NCBI GenBank assembly: GCA_043736395.1
Contig: JAYTCQ010000220.1
Span: 1 to 24,061, forward strand
Reading direction: 5' to 3'
DNA: 24,061 bases
Source: JAFDVL01 sp043736395
GTDB lineage: Bacteria; Acidobacteriota; Blastocatellia; RBC074
The notes under the pieces were generated by a model that did no database searches, had not been told where the DNA came from, and saw only the letters and a list, made by a program, of their open reading frames with translations. Both the position numbers and the translations under genes were made by a program. Shown here piece after piece: positions 23,217 through 24,061 of this stretch (position 1 is its first letter; each line of letters starts with the position of its first letter).

Positions 23217-23320
23217 GTTTGTAGTCCCGCCTTCAGGCGGAATGTTTCACTTTACAAATATTTTTTGACCAGGATATTTTGCTAATGAAAGACTTTCCGC
23301 CTGAAGGCGGGACTACAAAC
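23217..23320. repeat. Perfect 26-bp inverted repeat flanking the matB-matC gap
   Basis: Arms 23217-23242 and 23295-23320 are exact reverse complements, each with an inner CCGCCT-TC-AGGCGG palindrome. The right arm covers the last codons and the stop of the MatB-like gene (stop at 23315-23313). Confidence 0.88.
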
Positions 23321-24061
23321 GAGTAGGTGGCAACAAATGTTTTTGAATTTTTCCGAGTGCGGTACGCGGTAAACTTTCGACGCGTATGAAAGCACGTGGT
23401 TGCTTGAAAGAAGCTAATAAATTTCGGCAATTTTCAGCGACGATGGCTTCATCAAAATTCTCGTCAGTAACCACGTACGCCACTGGCAATTCTCCGCGCC
23501 GCGCATCGGGTACGCCGCAGACTACGACTTCGAGAATTCCTGGTTGATCCAATAAAACTTCTTCGATTTCGCGGGGATAAATATTAAAGCCGCCGGAAAT
23601 AATTAAATCATTGCGACGCCCGCGCAGCGTGTAATAGCCATCGGAGCTGCGTTCGCCAATGTCTCCGGTGCGAAACCATCCGTCAATAAACGCTTCCGCT
23701 GTTGCGTCAGGTCTGCGCCAATAGCCCGCACACAGGTTCGGCCCTTTGATCCAGACTTCGCCAATTTCGCCATCGGCTACAGGCTGCATTTCAGGGCTCA
23801 GAATTTTTGCGGAAATTCCTGGCAACGGAAAACCTACGCTGCCTGCCCGACGTTCGCCTTCGTAGGGATTCGTGATGTTCATCAGCGTCTCGCTCATGCC
23901 GTAGCGTTCTAAAATTCGATGTCCAAATTTCGTCTGAAAATCTTCCATGGTTTGCGCGGGCAACGGAGCTGAGCCGCTCACGAACAAGCGCATTTTTTCG
24001 CCGATAATTTTTGCTTGTTCATCGGATAATTCCAGCAAGCGAACGTACATTGTCGGCACAC
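23313..24061 (-). CDS. matB: Malonyl-CoA synthetase-like acyl-CoA ligase, 5' end outside the window
   Basis: C-terminal 249 residues of an ANL-superfamily adenylating enzyme. Visible motifs: VSGSAPLP, ILERYGMSETLMNI (core motif), GSVGFPLPGI, GEIGEVWIKGPNLCAGYW, GWFRTGDIG, GRRNDLIISGGFNIYPREIEE (hinge and A8), and near the end the catalytic Lys in RTALGKIQK. The ERYGMSET-M followed by NPYEGERRAGSVG is characteristic of MatB, which makes malonyl-CoA from malonate, ATP and CoA. A general medium- or long-chain acyl-CoA synthetase is the alternative. The MatC-like gene lies downstream. The frame is open to the right edge. Confidence 0.8.
   Translation of the reverse strand, partial: VPTMYVRLLELSDEQAKIIGEKMRLFVSGSAPLPAQTMEDFQTKFGHRILERYGMSETLMNITNPYEGERRAGSVGFPLPGISAKILSPEMQPVADGEIGEVWIKGPNLCAGYWRRPDATAEAFIDGWFRTGDIGERSSDGYYTLRGRRNDLIISGGFNIYPREIEEVLLDQPGILEVVVCGVPDARRGELPVAYVVTDENFDEAIVAENCRNLLASFKQPRAFIRVESLPRTALGKIQKHLLPPTRL

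Overview
The window looks like chromosomal DNA of a Gram-negative bacterium of roughly balanced GC. An lpxI gene implies lipid A synthesis. A Blastocatellia-like Acidobacteriota is my guess from the general look of the proteins and the many intergenic palindromes; nothing here proves it. Hand counts give 22/60 GC at 2281-2340 (left module) and 31/60 at 10021-10080 (backbone), so the left 4.1 kb is compositionally foreign.

Layout. 1-57 (-): the first codons of a gene running off the left edge, possibly an IS630-type transposase. 170-4147 (+): an AT-rich two-gene Gabija defence module, GajA (ATPase plus TOPRIM nuclease) and GajB (UvrD-like helicase). 4254-5374 (-): a secreted DinB-fold protein and an EVE-domain protein, overlapping by 4 bases. 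5564-5935 (+): a DUF454/YbaN membrane protein. 5943-7465: an arsenic cluster with divergent arsR and arsI-arsC, and a promoter covered by two dyad operators. 7460-8194 (-): an unrecognised protein with a basic head and acidic tail. 8449-10509 (+): a UvrD/PcrA-type helicase. 10657-12182 (-): an NfeD plus SPFH (QmcA-like) membrane pair.

12304-19112 (-) is the centrepiece: a complete retron operon that I place in the WGR/HEAT plus SWIM class (type XIII in the scheme of Mestre and colleagues, as I remember it). In transcript order it holds a sigma70-like promoter, a WGR-domain/HEAT-repeat protein, a SWIM zinc-finger protein started by a well-placed GTG, a paired REP-like palindrome, an msr-msd non-coding RNA, and a reverse transcriptase with the retron signatures NAxxH, YADD and VTG. 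The ncRNA has a perfect 19-bp a1/a2 stem, a small msr hairpin and a long msd hairpin. It is not an annotated gene type that an ORF search would reveal, and it is the strongest candidate here for an undescribed element.

19235-20041 (-): lpxI. 20143-21720 (-): a secreted type-B carboxylesterase. 21961-24061 (-): a MatC-like permease and the 3' part of a MatB-like malonyl-CoA synthetase, plausibly a malonate uptake and activation pair. Many intergenic spaces carry a distinct inverted repeat (at least eight loci), and one 40-base motif recurs at two sites with 37/40 identity. Two anti-phage systems within 16 kb, one clearly foreign in composition, suggest a defence-enriched accessory region interleaved with housekeeping genes.
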